A DNA stretch of 16,800 bases from an uncultured Carnobacterium sp. (GCA_937967765.1 CALCML010000174.1:1-16800), one strand, 5' to 3'; positions 9,267 to 16,160 are shown, numbered from the stretch's first letter. Made by a program: numbers and translations. The notes: generated by a model from the sequence alone, not told the origin.

Positions 9267-10931
9267 TTAATATAACCCTTGAATTTTCCCATTGTCATCA
9301 ACACTAATTCCAAGTGCTGCTGGAACTTTAGGAAGTCCCGGCATTGTTAAAACTGTTCCCGTTAACGCTACAATAAATCCAGCACCAAGCTTAGGGACGA
9401 AAGAACGAATCGTAATATCGAAATCGGTTGGTCGTCCTTTTAATTTCGCATTATCCGAGAATGAGTATGGTGTTTTGGCAATACACACATTCAGATGGTT
9501 CCATCCCAATTTTTCGAATTCCTTCAATTGTGTAAGGGCTTCGTCTGAATAATGAACGTTTGTAGCACCATAAACGTTCTTCGCAATCGTCTCTACTTTT
9601 TCTTGGATTGTCGCACTCATATCGTAAGTTGGTTGGAAAGTAGTATTGTTCTCACATAATTCGACGACTTTCTCTGCTAGTGCGATACCGCCCCGACTTC
9701 CATGTTCCCACACACTCGTAAGAACACAAGTCACACCCATCTCACGGCATAATTCCATAAAGAGGTCTTGTTCGTTCTTCGTATCTGTTAAAAATTCATT
9801 TAATGCTACAACAACTGGTAAGCCATAAGCTTGTAAGTTTTCGATATGTTTTCGTACATTTTTGAAACCTTCACGAACCGCCTCGAGATTCTCACCAAGT
9901 GCGAGTTCATCAAGCGCAACGCCACCATGCATTTTCGTCGAACGAATAGTCGCTACAAGCACAACTGCATCTGGATGTTTTCCAAGAACAGGAACTTTAA
10001 TATCGAGGAACTTCTGTGCACCAAGGTCAGCCCCAAATCCAGCTTCTGTCACGACATAATCTGCAAGCGTCAATGCCATTCTCGTCGCCACCACACTATT
10101 ACAGCCGTGAGCGATATTAGCAAATGGTCCCCCATGAACAATAGCCGGTGTTTCTTCCAATGTCTGCACAAGATTAGGCTTCATCGCCTCTTTAAGTAAT
10201 GCGGTAATTGCTCCTTCCGCACCTAAATCAAACACAGTAACAGGTTCTCCTGACTTTGTATACGCTACGAGAGTATTTGAAACGCGTCGTTGCAAGTCGC
10301 TTAAATCACTCGCCAGGCAAAGAATCGCCATCATTTCGGTTGCGACCGTAATATCAAAACCGTCTTTACGCGTTGTCCCATTCACTGGACCACCCAGTCC
10401 AATTTCAATCTCTCGCAGTGCACGATCATTCAAGTCCAAGGCCCGCTTCCAAACAATGCGGCTAGGATCGATTTCTAATTCATTTCCTTGATGAATATGA
10501 TTATCGATGATAGCAGATAACAGATTTGTTGCTGTCGTTAGGGCATGCATGTCCCCTGTGAAATGCAAATTGATTTCTTCCATCGGAACAACTTGTGCAT
10601 AACCTCCACCTGTGGCTCCCCCTTTAAGCCCAAGCGTTGGTCCTAGAGAAGGTTCACGGAGCGCAATGGCTGTTTTCTTTCCAATAGCCGTTAGTGCGTC
10701 CCCAAGCCCAACTGTTACTGTAGACTTTCCTTCTCCAGCAGGAGTTGGATTCATCGATGTCACTAAAATGAGTTTCCCAAAATTCTCTGGGTTATGAATA
10801 TCAGTCTTATCAATCTTGGCTTTGTATTTTCCATAGGGTTCCACTTCATCAGGTGTTAAATGAAGCTTTTCAGCAATCACCGTGATGGGTTGCATTTGGT
10901 TTTCTTGTGCAATTTTAATATCTGTTTTCAT
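9267..10931 (-). CDS. fhs: Formate--tetrahydrofolate ligase (10-formyl-THF synthetase)
   Basis: 554 residues, the usual length. The nucleotide-binding segment [20 protein letters not shown] is preceded by TSMN (P-loop PAGEGKST at 64-71). [29 protein letters not shown] and the C-terminal [15 protein letters not shown] are family signatures. It makes 10-formyl-THF from formate, ATP and THF, feeding purine synthesis and, after conversion by FolD, the methylene-THF used by ThyA. It is the first gene of a five-gene operon. GAGGTGA precedes the ATG, an extended -10 promoter lies at 10963-10971, and the ABC-F gene starts 20 bases after its stop. Confidence 0.98.
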   Translation of the reverse strand: MKTDIKIAQENQMQPITVIAEKLHLTPDEVEPYGKYKAKIDKTDIHNPENFGKLILVTSMNPTPAGEGKSTVTVGLGDALTAIGKKTAIALREPSLGPTLGLKGGATGGGYAQVVPMEEINLHFTGDMHALTTATNLLSAIIDNHIHQGNELEIDPSRIVWKRALDLNDRALREIEIGLGGPVNGTTRKDGFDITVATEMMAILCLASDLSDLQRRVSNTLVAYTKSGEPVTVFDLGAEGAITALLKEAMKPNLVQTLEETPAIVHGGPFANIAHGCNSVVATRMALTLADYVVTEAGFGADLGAQKFLDIKVPVLGKHPDAVVLVATIRSTKMHGGVALDELALGENLEAVREGFKNVRKHIENLQAYGLPVVVALNEFLTDTKNEQDLFMELCREMGVTCVLTSVWEHGSRGGIALAEKVVELCENNTTFQPTYDMSATIQEKVETIAKNVYGATNVHYSDEALTQLKEFEKLGWNHLNVCIAKTPYSFSDNAKLKGRPTDFDITIRSFVPKLGAGFIVALTGTVLTMPGLPKVPAALGISVDDNGKIQGLY

Positions 10932-10962
10932 GAGGTCACCTCGCTTGATGCATATTCGTTTT

Positions 10963-10971
10963 ATTATACCA
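10963..10971 (-). promoter_or_regulatory. Extended -10 promoter of the fhs-ABCF-thyA-dfrA-ung operon
   Basis: The reverse strand reads TGG-TATAAT, a perfect -10 hexamer with the TGn extension, about 30 bases before the fhs ATG. The position 17 bases upstream falls in the T-tract of the neighbouring terminator and offers only a weak -35, so the extended -10 probably carries recognition. Confidence 0.7.
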
Positions 10972-10982
10972 TAATTTGAAGC

Positions 10983-11016
10983 AAAAAAAAGAATGAGGAT
11001 GCAATCATCCTCATTC
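10983..11016 (-). terminator. Intrinsic terminator after the TTTEAP-repeat surface protein gene
   Basis: On the reverse strand, GAATGAGGATG (11006-11016) and CATCCTCATTC (10991-11001) form a perfect 11-bp stem with a four-base loop, followed by eight T (10983-10990). It lies about 13 bases after the stop codon and immediately upstream of the fhs promoter. Confidence 0.95.
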
Positions 11017-11029
11017 TTTTCTTATTATT

Positions 11030-12817
11030 TTAGTCTTCTTTTTTCTTGAATCCTAATACTCCAAAACCAGTTAACATAGATGCAATAGCTGCACCAGTTA
11101 GAGAAGCCGTAGCCCCTGTATTTGGTAATTCTTCTTGTTTTGGTTCTTCTGGCGTACTAGTTGTTGTTGCTTCTGTTGTTGTTGGAGCTTCTGTTGTTGT
11201 TGGAGCTTCCGTTGTTGTTGGAGCTTCTGTTGTTGTTGGAGCTTCCGTTGTTGTTGGAGCTTCCGTTGTAGTAGGAGCTTCCGTTGTAGTAGGAGCTTCT
11301 GTTGTAGTAGGAGCTTCCGTTGTTGTTGGAGCTTCTGTTGTAGTAGGAGCTTCCGTTGTAGTAGGAGCTTCTGTTGTTGTTGGAGCTTCCGTTGTTGTTG
11401 GAGCTTCCGTTGTTGTTGGTTGTGCAACTTTTCTGTACCAGTGGATACGATTTCCTTCACGGTCTTTTTCTGTACTTACAAATTTATATCCATCAATCTC
11501 AGCTGGGTCTTTCCACCCTTTGTCAGTTGCTTTGATTGATTCTTTTGTATCGATATCTTTGTACTCTGTCACTAATGCATCAAGTACTAATTGTGCACTT
11601 GCAGAGTCACTAATAATACGGTAAATATAAACTCCTTTTGCGTTTTTACCATCAACTGTAGCCGTTGCAACTGTTGAAACATCGTATTGCATTTTTTCGA
11701 TATCAATCTTAGATTTGTCAATAATATTCACACGGTCTTTACCGACAACGAAGAATACTCCTAATTCTTTTGGAACGTCTCCTGAAATCATTTCAAACGT
11801 GATTTTCTTAGCTGTAATAGAAGTGACTTTGAATTTTGGCTCTACACCAGTAGGGAACATATAAGCTCCATATTGGTTTACACTAAATGAACTATATACT
11901 GGCAAGATAAAATAAGAATTAAATGTATCTCCAACTTTAAGTGCAGTATTTCCACTTGTTTTCCACTCAATTCCTGAAGCATCATTGAATTCTAATTCAA
12001 CGGTTGTTCCAACTTTCATTCCTTCTCTTCCACGAACTTGGAGTTCTGTTTTTGTTTCATATGATCCATCTTTGTTGAACTTAATCGTATTACCTGCACG
12101 TGTTAAGTTAATTGAGTTTGTCTCAGTTGCAAATTTATCAACTTTTGGAATATCTACTGTACTTGTTACAGAAGAATTACCCACTTTAATCACTTGATTT
12201 AAAGTATAGTCTTTATTAGCGATAACTGCACCATTATAGGCGTTATCTGATTTAATCTGGAACTGTGCTTGTTTCAACACATCAGGTTTTACCGCTTCAA
12301 CAGCTTTTGAAAATGTAATTTTTAAAGTAATACGTAATGATTCTAATTCAGCTTGTTCCATTTGAGCTTTGTCATTCGAACCTTGACGAGCTTTATTGAT
12401 GTTCTCAAAGGATACAATTGAGATAGTCCCAATTTTCTTTCCTTCATAAATTACATCTTTTCCATTTAACGAACTTAATACCCCAACGTTTTCTAATGTA
12501 ACCGTTACGTAGTCGCCTTCTTTCACGTCATCATCAGTTAAAGATACAGCGATATCTACGTCTGTGAAGTATTCATAGTTCTTAATACCATGGTTTTTAA
12601 TAGTTCCAGTTACTTTTGCACTGGCTTCTTTAGCAGCACGCGTTGGGGCCGCAGTTGTAGCTTCAGTTGTTGCTGCAACAGTAGTAGATTCTGTAGTCGT
12701 TGTTGCATCTTCGGCAAAAACAGATTTATTTGCTTGAAATGCTGTTAACAAAACACCGCATGACGAGATTGCTAAAATAAGTTTTCCAATTTTACGAATT
12801 GATTGTTCTTTTTTCAT
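11030..12817 (-). CDS. LPxTG cell-wall-anchored protein with 14 TTTEAP repeats
   Basis: 595 residues, secreted. The signal peptide (1 to about 35, ending SVFA-ED) carries QSIRKIGKL, a degenerate version of the YSIRK export motif. A Thr/Ala-rich stretch (38-66) leads to a folded region of about 67-405 that resembles an adhesin head but that I cannot assign. A short module at about 410-464 (EYKDIDTKESI, GYKFVSTEKDREGN, HWYRKV) resembles repeats of MucBP-type surface proteins. Fourteen hexapeptides TTTEAP/T (468-551) form an extended stalk, followed by LPNTG (564-568), a hydrophobic segment and the KKKED tail. GGAGG precedes the ATG. It is a single-gene unit between the promoter at 12853-12881 and the terminator at 10983-11016. 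No sortase gene is nearby. Confidence 0.9.
   Translation of the reverse strand: MKKEQSIRKIGKLILAISSCGVLLTAFQANKSVFAEDATTTTESTTVAATTEATTAAPTRAAKEASAKVTGTIKNHGIKNYEYFTDVDIAVSLTDDDVKEGDYVTVTLENVGVLSSLNGKDVIYEGKKIGTISIVSFENINKARQGSNDKAQMEQAELESLRITLKITFSKAVEAVKPDVLKQAQFQIKSDNAYNGAVIANKDYTLNQVIKVGNSSVTSTVDIPKVDKFATETNSINLTRAGNTIKFNKDGSYETKTELQVRGREGMKVGTTVELEFNDASGIEWKTSGNTALKVGDTFNSYFILPVYSSFSVNQYGAYMFPTGVEPKFKVTSITAKKITFEMISGDVPKELGVFFVVGKDRVNIIDKSKIDIEKMQYDVSTVATATVDGKNAKGVYIYRIISDSASAQLVLDALVTEYKDIDTKESIKATDKGWKDPAEIDGYKFVSTEKDREGNRIHWYRKVAQPTTTEAPTTTEAPTTTEAPTTTEAPTTTEAPTTTEAPTTTEAPTTTEAPTTTEAPTTTEAPTTTEAPTTTEAPTTTEAPTTTEATTTSTPEEPKQEELPNTGATASLTGAAIASMLTGFGVLGFKKKED
11165..11416 (-). repeat. 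18-bp tandem repeat, 14 units, encoding TTTEAP
   Basis: Fourteen uninterrupted 18-base units encode TTTEAP thirteen times, then TTTEAT nearest the anchor. The peptide is identical in the first thirteen while the DNA varies at synonymous sites. The third Thr is ACG or ACA, and each Pro-Thr junction is either CCA-ACA or CCT-ACT, never a mixture. The array is stop-free in several frames and so generates long false reading frames on both strands. Confidence 0.97.
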
Positions 12818-12852
12818 CCAATCTTTCCTCCATAAACACTTTAGTTAGAATT

Positions 12853-12881
12853 ATTCTACTATAACTATATAATTTTTTCAA
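12853..12881 (-). promoter_or_regulatory. Promoter of the TTTEAP-repeat protein gene
   Basis: On the reverse strand, TTGAAA (12876-12881) and TAGAAT (12853-12858) are separated by 17 bases. This is a strong sigma-A-type match about 35 bases before the ATG. Confidence 0.65.
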
Positions 12882-12903
12882 CTAAACAATTCACAATTAA
12901 TTC

Positions 12904-12916
12904 GAAAACTGTTTTC
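12904..12916. repeat. Short palindrome GAAAAC-T-GTTTTC upstream of the surface protein promoter
   Basis: Two perfect 6-base arms surround one base, centred about 30 bases upstream of the -35. It could be a dimeric regulator's site. It has no T-tract and lies outside both neighbouring genes. Confidence 0.4.
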
Positions 12917-12935
12917 ATAATTTTCATATGTTTCC

Positions 12936-12967
12936 AAAAAAGAACAGTAGCTTGATACTACTGCTCT
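12936..12967 (-). terminator. Intrinsic terminator after the MATE gene
   Basis: On the reverse strand, AGAGCAGTAG (12958-12967) pairs with CTACTGTTCT (12941-12950), with one G-U pair and a seven-base loop. The T-tract (12936-12941) overlaps the final stem base. The MATE stop codon TAG forms part of the stem. Confidence 0.9.
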
Positions 12968-14298
12968 ACTCCATGTTGAACTTTATTTTTAAAGATATAA
13001 TACGCAATCATGAGAGGCACCATCGAACCAAACCATGCCATCGGGTTGGCAACCGTTGCTCCGACGAAGCCGTACATATTTGATAGAACCACTGCTGCAA
13101 CAGAACGCATAATGAGTTCCATAATTCCAGCCAAGGTCGGCGTAAATGTTTTTCCTACCCCTTGTAAGGTATAACGGTAAATAAATAATAGTGAAAGGAA
13201 ACTATACGTTGTTCCGTTTGTAAGGAAAAATAGTCGTCCTAACTCTACAACATCCTCATGCCCTTCTCCTACGAAGGCACGAATAAGAATCGGACTAAAT
13301 AGGTTTAAAATAATCCCTACCACAATGGCAAATGTCAATGATAATTTGATACATTCACGCACACCAAGCCAAATACGATCGTATTTCTTCGCACCAAAGT
13401 TTTGTGCTGAATAGGTGGCCATCGTGACTCCAAACGACATCATGGGAAGAATCGCTAACTGGTCAATCTTTTGTGCTGCTGTGTGTGCCGCAACCGAAGT
13501 CGGTCCTAACTGATTCAATGCAATTTGAACCATAATCGTTCCGATGGCAATAATCGAAGCTTGGAAAGCCATCGGGAATGAAATACGACAATGTTCCCTT
13601 ATATTTCGTTTCGTTGCAACAAGGTCTTCCTTCGTTAAGCGCAATACTGGAATTTTCTTCCAAATATAAACAACACAAGCCACTGCTGAGAAGATTTGCG
13701 AAAGAACCGTTGCATAACCTGCCCCTTCAACTCCCATTCCAAAAACAGCGATAAAGACGATATCTAAAATAATATTCATCACACACGCCATTACCAGAAA
13801 ATATAAAGGAGTTTTCGCATCTCCAATCGAACGGAAAATATTCGATAGTAAATTATAGGCCATTGAGGAGAAAATACCCCCAAAGATGACCATTAAATAA
13901 TCATAAGCTCCATCAATAATCTCGGATGGTGTCTGCATGATTTCTAAAATCTGACGACAGAAAATCATACTCAAAGCCGTTAGAACAATTGCCACAACAA
14001 GTGAAATCAAAATGGACACATAAAAACTATGCTTTACGCCTTTATAATCCTTCGCGCCAAATCGTTGCGCTAATGGAATCGCAAGACCTGCTGTTAAACC
14101 AGTCGCAAACCCGATAATCAAGAAGACAATACTTCCGGTAGAACCAACTGACGCTAGTGCATTCACTCCTATGGTACGACCTACGATAAAAGTATCTGCC
14201 ATATTGTATAATTGTTGGAATAAATTTCCGATTAACAGCGGAATGGTAAAATTCCAAATTAATTTCAACGGTTTTCCACTTGTCATATCTTTTGCCAT
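12958..14298 (-). CDS. MATE family efflux transporter
   Basis: 446 residues, about 12 membrane segments, the usual size for NorM/DinF-type cation-driven multidrug or metabolite exporters. Typical MATE sequences appear in each half: NLFQQLYNMADTFIVGR near the N-terminus with GSTGSIVFLIIGFATGL following, then VAAHTAAQKIDQLAILPM and YSAQNFGAKKYDR in the second half. Charged loops such as KKIPVLRLTKEDLVATKRN separate the halves. The ATG has an excellent site (GAGGAGGG). It is divergent from the small gene at 14433; a TATACT hexamer in the 134-base spacer may be its -10 but lacks a good -35. Its terminator is at 12936-12967. The substrate cannot be told from sequence. Confidence 0.94.
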   Translation of the reverse strand: MAKDMTSGKPLKLIWNFTIPLLIGNLFQQLYNMADTFIVGRTIGVNALASVGSTGSIVFLIIGFATGLTAGLAIPLAQRFGAKDYKGVKHSFYVSILISLVVAIVLTALSMIFCRQILEIMQTPSEIIDGAYDYLMVIFGGIFSSMAYNLLSNIFRSIGDAKTPLYFLVMACVMNIILDIVFIAVFGMGVEGAGYATVLSQIFSAVACVVYIWKKIPVLRLTKEDLVATKRNIREHCRISFPMAFQASIIAIGTIMVQIALNQLGPTSVAAHTAAQKIDQLAILPMMSFGVTMATYSAQNFGAKKYDRIWLGVRECIKLSLTFAIVVGIILNLFSPILIRAFVGEGHEDVVELGRLFFLTNGTTYSFLSLLFIYRYTLQGVGKTFTPTLAGIMELIMRSVAAVVLSNMYGFVGATVANPMAWFGSMVPLMIAYYIFKNKVQHGVEQ

Positions 14299-14380
14299 TA
14301 GACACCCTCCTCTTCAAAAAATTAGCAAGTAATAGTATAAAACATTCAAATGAAAATGAACAGTAGTTTTGAAAAATTTC

Positions 14381-14409
14381 TTTTAAGAAAACGTCTTCTA
14401 TGCTAAAAT
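14381..14409 (+). promoter_or_regulatory. Possible promoter of the 101-residue gene
   Basis: TAAAAT (14404-14409) has a TGC extension (14401-14403), and a weak -35 TTTTAA (14381-14386) lies 17 bases upstream. A small palindrome TTTCTT-TT-AAGAAA (14377-14390) covers the -35. It lies in the divergent spacer shared with the MATE gene. Confidence 0.45.
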
Positions 14410-14432
14410 AGGACTGAAAAGAGGCGAATGTT

Positions 14433-14738
14433 ATGGCAGATTTTGATAAAAATAGAATTGCAAAAATGCAACAATACTTAACAGATGTAACAGACCCTGA
14501 ATTTAAAGGGAGCGCCACCGACAGAAATGTCGCCATGGCCGAATTATTCAATTACTATCATTCAGATTGGAAAGCTGATGCAAGTCACTTCGTCGATCAA
14601 AACCTTGAACTCTTCGACGACGAAAAAATGCAAATGCTCTTCAGAAACTCAAATGCGGGCCGCAAATCCCCCCACACCATCATCCGACAAGAGTCTAAAA
14701 GTAAGTATAAGAGACCAATGCGACCGGGGGAAGACTAA
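14433..14738 (+). CDS. Hypothetical 101-residue protein, lone plus-strand gene
   Basis: I do not recognise it. It is one of only two plus-strand genes in the window. It begins MADFDKNRIAKMQQYLTDVT, with an acidic, probably helical N-terminal two thirds (DQNLELFDDEKMQMLF, 55-70). A basic, Ser/Lys-rich tail (NAGRKSPHTIIRQESKSKYKRP, 74-95) follows and looks disordered. There is no signal peptide or membrane segment, so it is cytosolic. A modest site (AGAGGCG) and an extended -10 promoter support expression. Base composition shifts within the gene: the last third is C-rich and contains what may be the promoter of the RNA that follows. The 3' end lies within the possible outer helix of that RNA. 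Confidence 0.65.
   Translation: MADFDKNRIAKMQQYLTDVTDPEFKGSATDRNVAMAELFNYYHSDWKADASHFVDQNLELFDDEKMQMLFRNSNAGRKSPHTIIRQESKSKYKRPMRPGED
14684..14711 (+). promoter_or_regulatory. Possible promoter of the candidate structured RNA
   Basis: CCGACA (14684-14689; 4 of 6 to the -35 consensus) and TATAAG (14706-14711; 5 of 6 to the -10) are separated by 16 bases. They lie inside the 3' end of the 101-residue gene. Transcription would start near 14718, just before the 5' arm of the outer helix. Confidence 0.4.
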
Positions 14739-14940
14739 ACAGGATACGAGACCGAGCGCTCAGAAATGGAACGTTGGACTGGAACACCGGAAGGAACGTG
14801 AAACGTTCTGCGGATGTTTCAGGAAACGCACGCCATTTCTGCGAGGTCGAGTTCAACTACAAGGATGTGAGCCCATCTTCTATCCCCAAACTTTATTTAA
14901 CTTATTGCACCAAAAAATCCCCACATCTGTGGGGATTTTT
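14718..14940 (+). ncRNA. Candidate structured non-coding RNA, family not recognised
   Basis: A stretch without a credible gene that folds extensively. P1: GACC (14750-14753) with GGTC (14845-14848), CG (14757-14758) with CG (14842-14843), and an exact 9-bp helix CAGAAATGG (14761-14769) with CCATTTCTG (14833-14841). Inside P1 are three hairpins: CTGG/CCGG (14779-14790), GAACGT-GAA-ACGTTC (14794-14808) and TGCG/CGCA enclosing TTT/AAA (14809-14830). After P1 comes AGGATG/CATCTT (14862-14879). An outer pairing GGGG-GAAG (14726-14733) with CTTC and CCCC (14877-14887) would join the ends, although it competes with the 14862-14879 hairpin. G-U pairs in two stems favour the plus strand. The RNA ends in the terminator at 14912-14940. 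The 5' end is inferred from a possible promoter. Confidence 0.5.
14912..14940. terminator. Strong bidirectional terminator
   Basis: AAAAATCCCCACA and TGTGGGGATTTTT form a 13-bp stem around a two-base loop. The run of T on one strand and A on the other make it work both ways. It would end the plus-strand RNA and, on the minus strand, the esterase/sufT unit, whose stop codon is three bases away. Confidence 0.95.
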
Positions 14941-14942
14941 CC

Positions 14943-15272
14943 TTATCTAATACCTAACGCAATTCTTGCATAACGTGACATTCTATCTGGACTCCATGCT
15001 GGATACCAAACGAGTTTCACATCGATTGTCTTCACTTCTTCAATCTCAGCTAGAGCACGATGAATTTCATCAGTAATAATATCTGCTAGGGGACATCCCA
15101 TTGTTGTCAAAGTCATATCCACTTGGCAATGCCCTTCTTCGTTTAAATCCACTCGGTAAATCAGTCCAAGATTGACGATATCAATTCCAAGTTCTGGGTC
15201 AATTACCGTTTCTAAGGCTTCTAGAATCTTCTCTTGCATTGCTTCTGCTGCACTTTTATTTTCTTCTGTCAT
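14943..15272 (-). CDS. MIP18/DUF59 family Fe-S cluster assembly protein (YitW/SufT-like)
   Basis: 109 residues, a single MIP18 (DUF59) domain. Hallmarks are VIDPELGIDIVNLGLIY (23-39) and the conserved Cys60 in LTTMGCPLADII. The C-terminal VWYPAWSPDRMSRYARIALG is typical of the Firmicutes YitW/SufT group. Members help maturation of iron-sulfur proteins in the cytosol; the exact partner is unknown. AGGAGAG precedes the ATG, and the gene starts 11 bases after the stop of the esterase gene, so the two form an operon. The same pairing, yitV-yitW, occurs in Bacillus subtilis, which supports both assignments. Confidence 0.92.
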   Translation of the reverse strand: MTEENKSAAEAMQEKILEALETVIDPELGIDIVNLGLIYRVDLNEEGHCQVDMTLTTMGCPLADIITDEIHRALAEIEEVKTIDVKLVWYPAWSPDRMSRYARIALGIR

Positions 15273-15283
15273 CTTCTACTCTC

Positions 15284-16045
15284 CTATTGAAATACTCTTT
15301 GGAAAAAGTCGGCTACTTCTTCAAAAATCTGATGCGGTACACGGTGACCTTCACCAGGTGTTTCATGCCATTCTACATTTTTCGCATATGGTTCGTCTTT
15401 AATTGTTTCATAAAATTCTTTATTTAATTCATACGGTACTTTATCATCTGCAGTTCCATGCCATAAGAATAATGGACGCCCATGAATATGTTCAGGGTGT
15501 TTAGCAAGCGCCATTGCATCTAAGAAAGCTTTATTCTTTTCAATTTCTGCTTCTAATGCTTCACATTGCTCCTGCGTTGCCCCTGTCATCCAAATCGATG
15601 AAATTGTCCATTTAGCAAAACGAGCAGGATCCGCATTACCCATTAAACTTGCCGCTGCTGTAATATCTGGATATTGATTGAATAAGGCATATGTTGAAAT
15701 ACCACCCATACTCAATCCAGACACGCCGAATTTCGTTTCATCTAACAGCCCACGACTTCTGAATTCTTCTTTTAAAATAGGAAGTTCTTTAATGTTATTG
15801 GCTACAATTTCCCAGATTTCGCCACCAATCAAGCGCACACCACGGTCTCCGTGTAAGTGTTGGTCTGGTAAAACAGCACGCATACCGCGTTTTGCTAGCT
15901 CTACTCCAATCGTTACGACACGATCTTTACTTCCTGTCCAGCCATGATAAAACACAACGATAGGAAGCACTTGGTCTTTCAACGATGCATCTACGACTTC
16001 AGCGTACGGGATTCCATTTACTTCACGATAATCAATTTGAATCAT
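15284..16045 (-). CDS. Alpha/beta hydrolase, YitV-like esterase
   Basis: 253 residues, no signal peptide. The oxyanion region HGWTGSKDR starts at residue 34. The nucleophile elbow GLSMGG gives Ser112, the acid is Asp200 or Asp201 in HGTADDKVP, and the base is His234 in GEGHRVP, so the full triad is visible. VLPDQHLHGDRG (58-69) is characteristic of YitV-type members of the dienelactone hydrolase-like group. The substrate is unknown; carboxylesterase activity is inferred. It is the first gene of the unit with the sufT-like gene and is divergent from the HAD gene. GAGG precedes the ATG. I see no convincing promoter in the 115-base spacer. Confidence 0.92.
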   Translation of the reverse strand: MIQIDYREVNGIPYAEVVDASLKDQVLPIVVFYHGWTGSKDRVVTIGVELAKRGMRAVLPDQHLHGDRGVRLIGGEIWEIVANNIKELPILKEEFRSRGLLDETKFGVSGLSMGGISTYALFNQYPDITAAASLMGNADPARFAKWTISSIWMTGATQEQCEALEAEIEKNKAFLDAMALAKHPEHIHGRPLFLWHGTADDKVPYELNKEFYETIKDEPYAKNVEWHETPGEGHRVPHQIFEEVADFFQRVFQ

Positions 16046-16105
16046 AACTTCCTCTTTCTTATTTCATCTAAAATATGGTAAACTTATACAGATATTGTAC
16101 TTGAT

Positions 16106-16128
16106 GGAAACTTTGAAAACAAGTTTCC
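16106..16128. repeat. Inverted repeat in the divergent esterase/HAD spacer
   Basis: GGAAACTT (16106-16113) and AAGTTTCC (16121-16128) are exact inverted repeats with a 7-base spacer, about 33 bases before the HAD start codon. It may be an operator for either divergent gene or a leader hairpin; there is no T-tract. Confidence 0.45.
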
Positions 16129-16160
16129 GCTTTTAGAAAACCACTTTGAAAGGAGAAAGA

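Noticed and set aside
11046..11624. Long open frames on the plus strand and in another minus frame across the TTTEAP array (VVVGAS, Cys/Ser-rich and Gln/Leu-rich translations)
   Set aside because: They are stop-free only because the 18-base repeat lacks stops in those frames; no ribosome binding site or non-repetitive domain supports them.
12755..12766. Lipobox (ISSC, Cys20) in the signal peptide of the TTTEAP protein
   Set aside because: The Cys sits in the middle of the hydrophobic core with more hydrophobic residues after it, and the protein has an LPNTG anchor, so a lipoprotein is unlikely.
14042..14551. 169-codon minus-strand frame spanning the MATE start and the small plus-strand gene
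   Set aside because: It overlaps two better supported genes, and its N-terminal part is antisense to the 101-residue gene with no ribosome binding site.
14787..14796. SRP RNA resemblance (CCGGAAGGAA) inside the candidate RNA
   Set aside because: Ten bases match the SRP RNA apical loop, but the flanking conserved bases of helix 8 (CAGG on the 5' side, AGCAGCC on the 3' side) are absent.
14718..14940. Retron or TnpB-associated RNA
   Set aside because: No reverse transcriptase or TnpB-like gene is present in the window, so those classes have no support.
14527..14973. 148-codon plus-strand frame across the candidate RNA
   Set aside because: It overlaps the 101-residue gene, runs through the terminator hairpin into the sufT-like gene, and has no family-like sequence.
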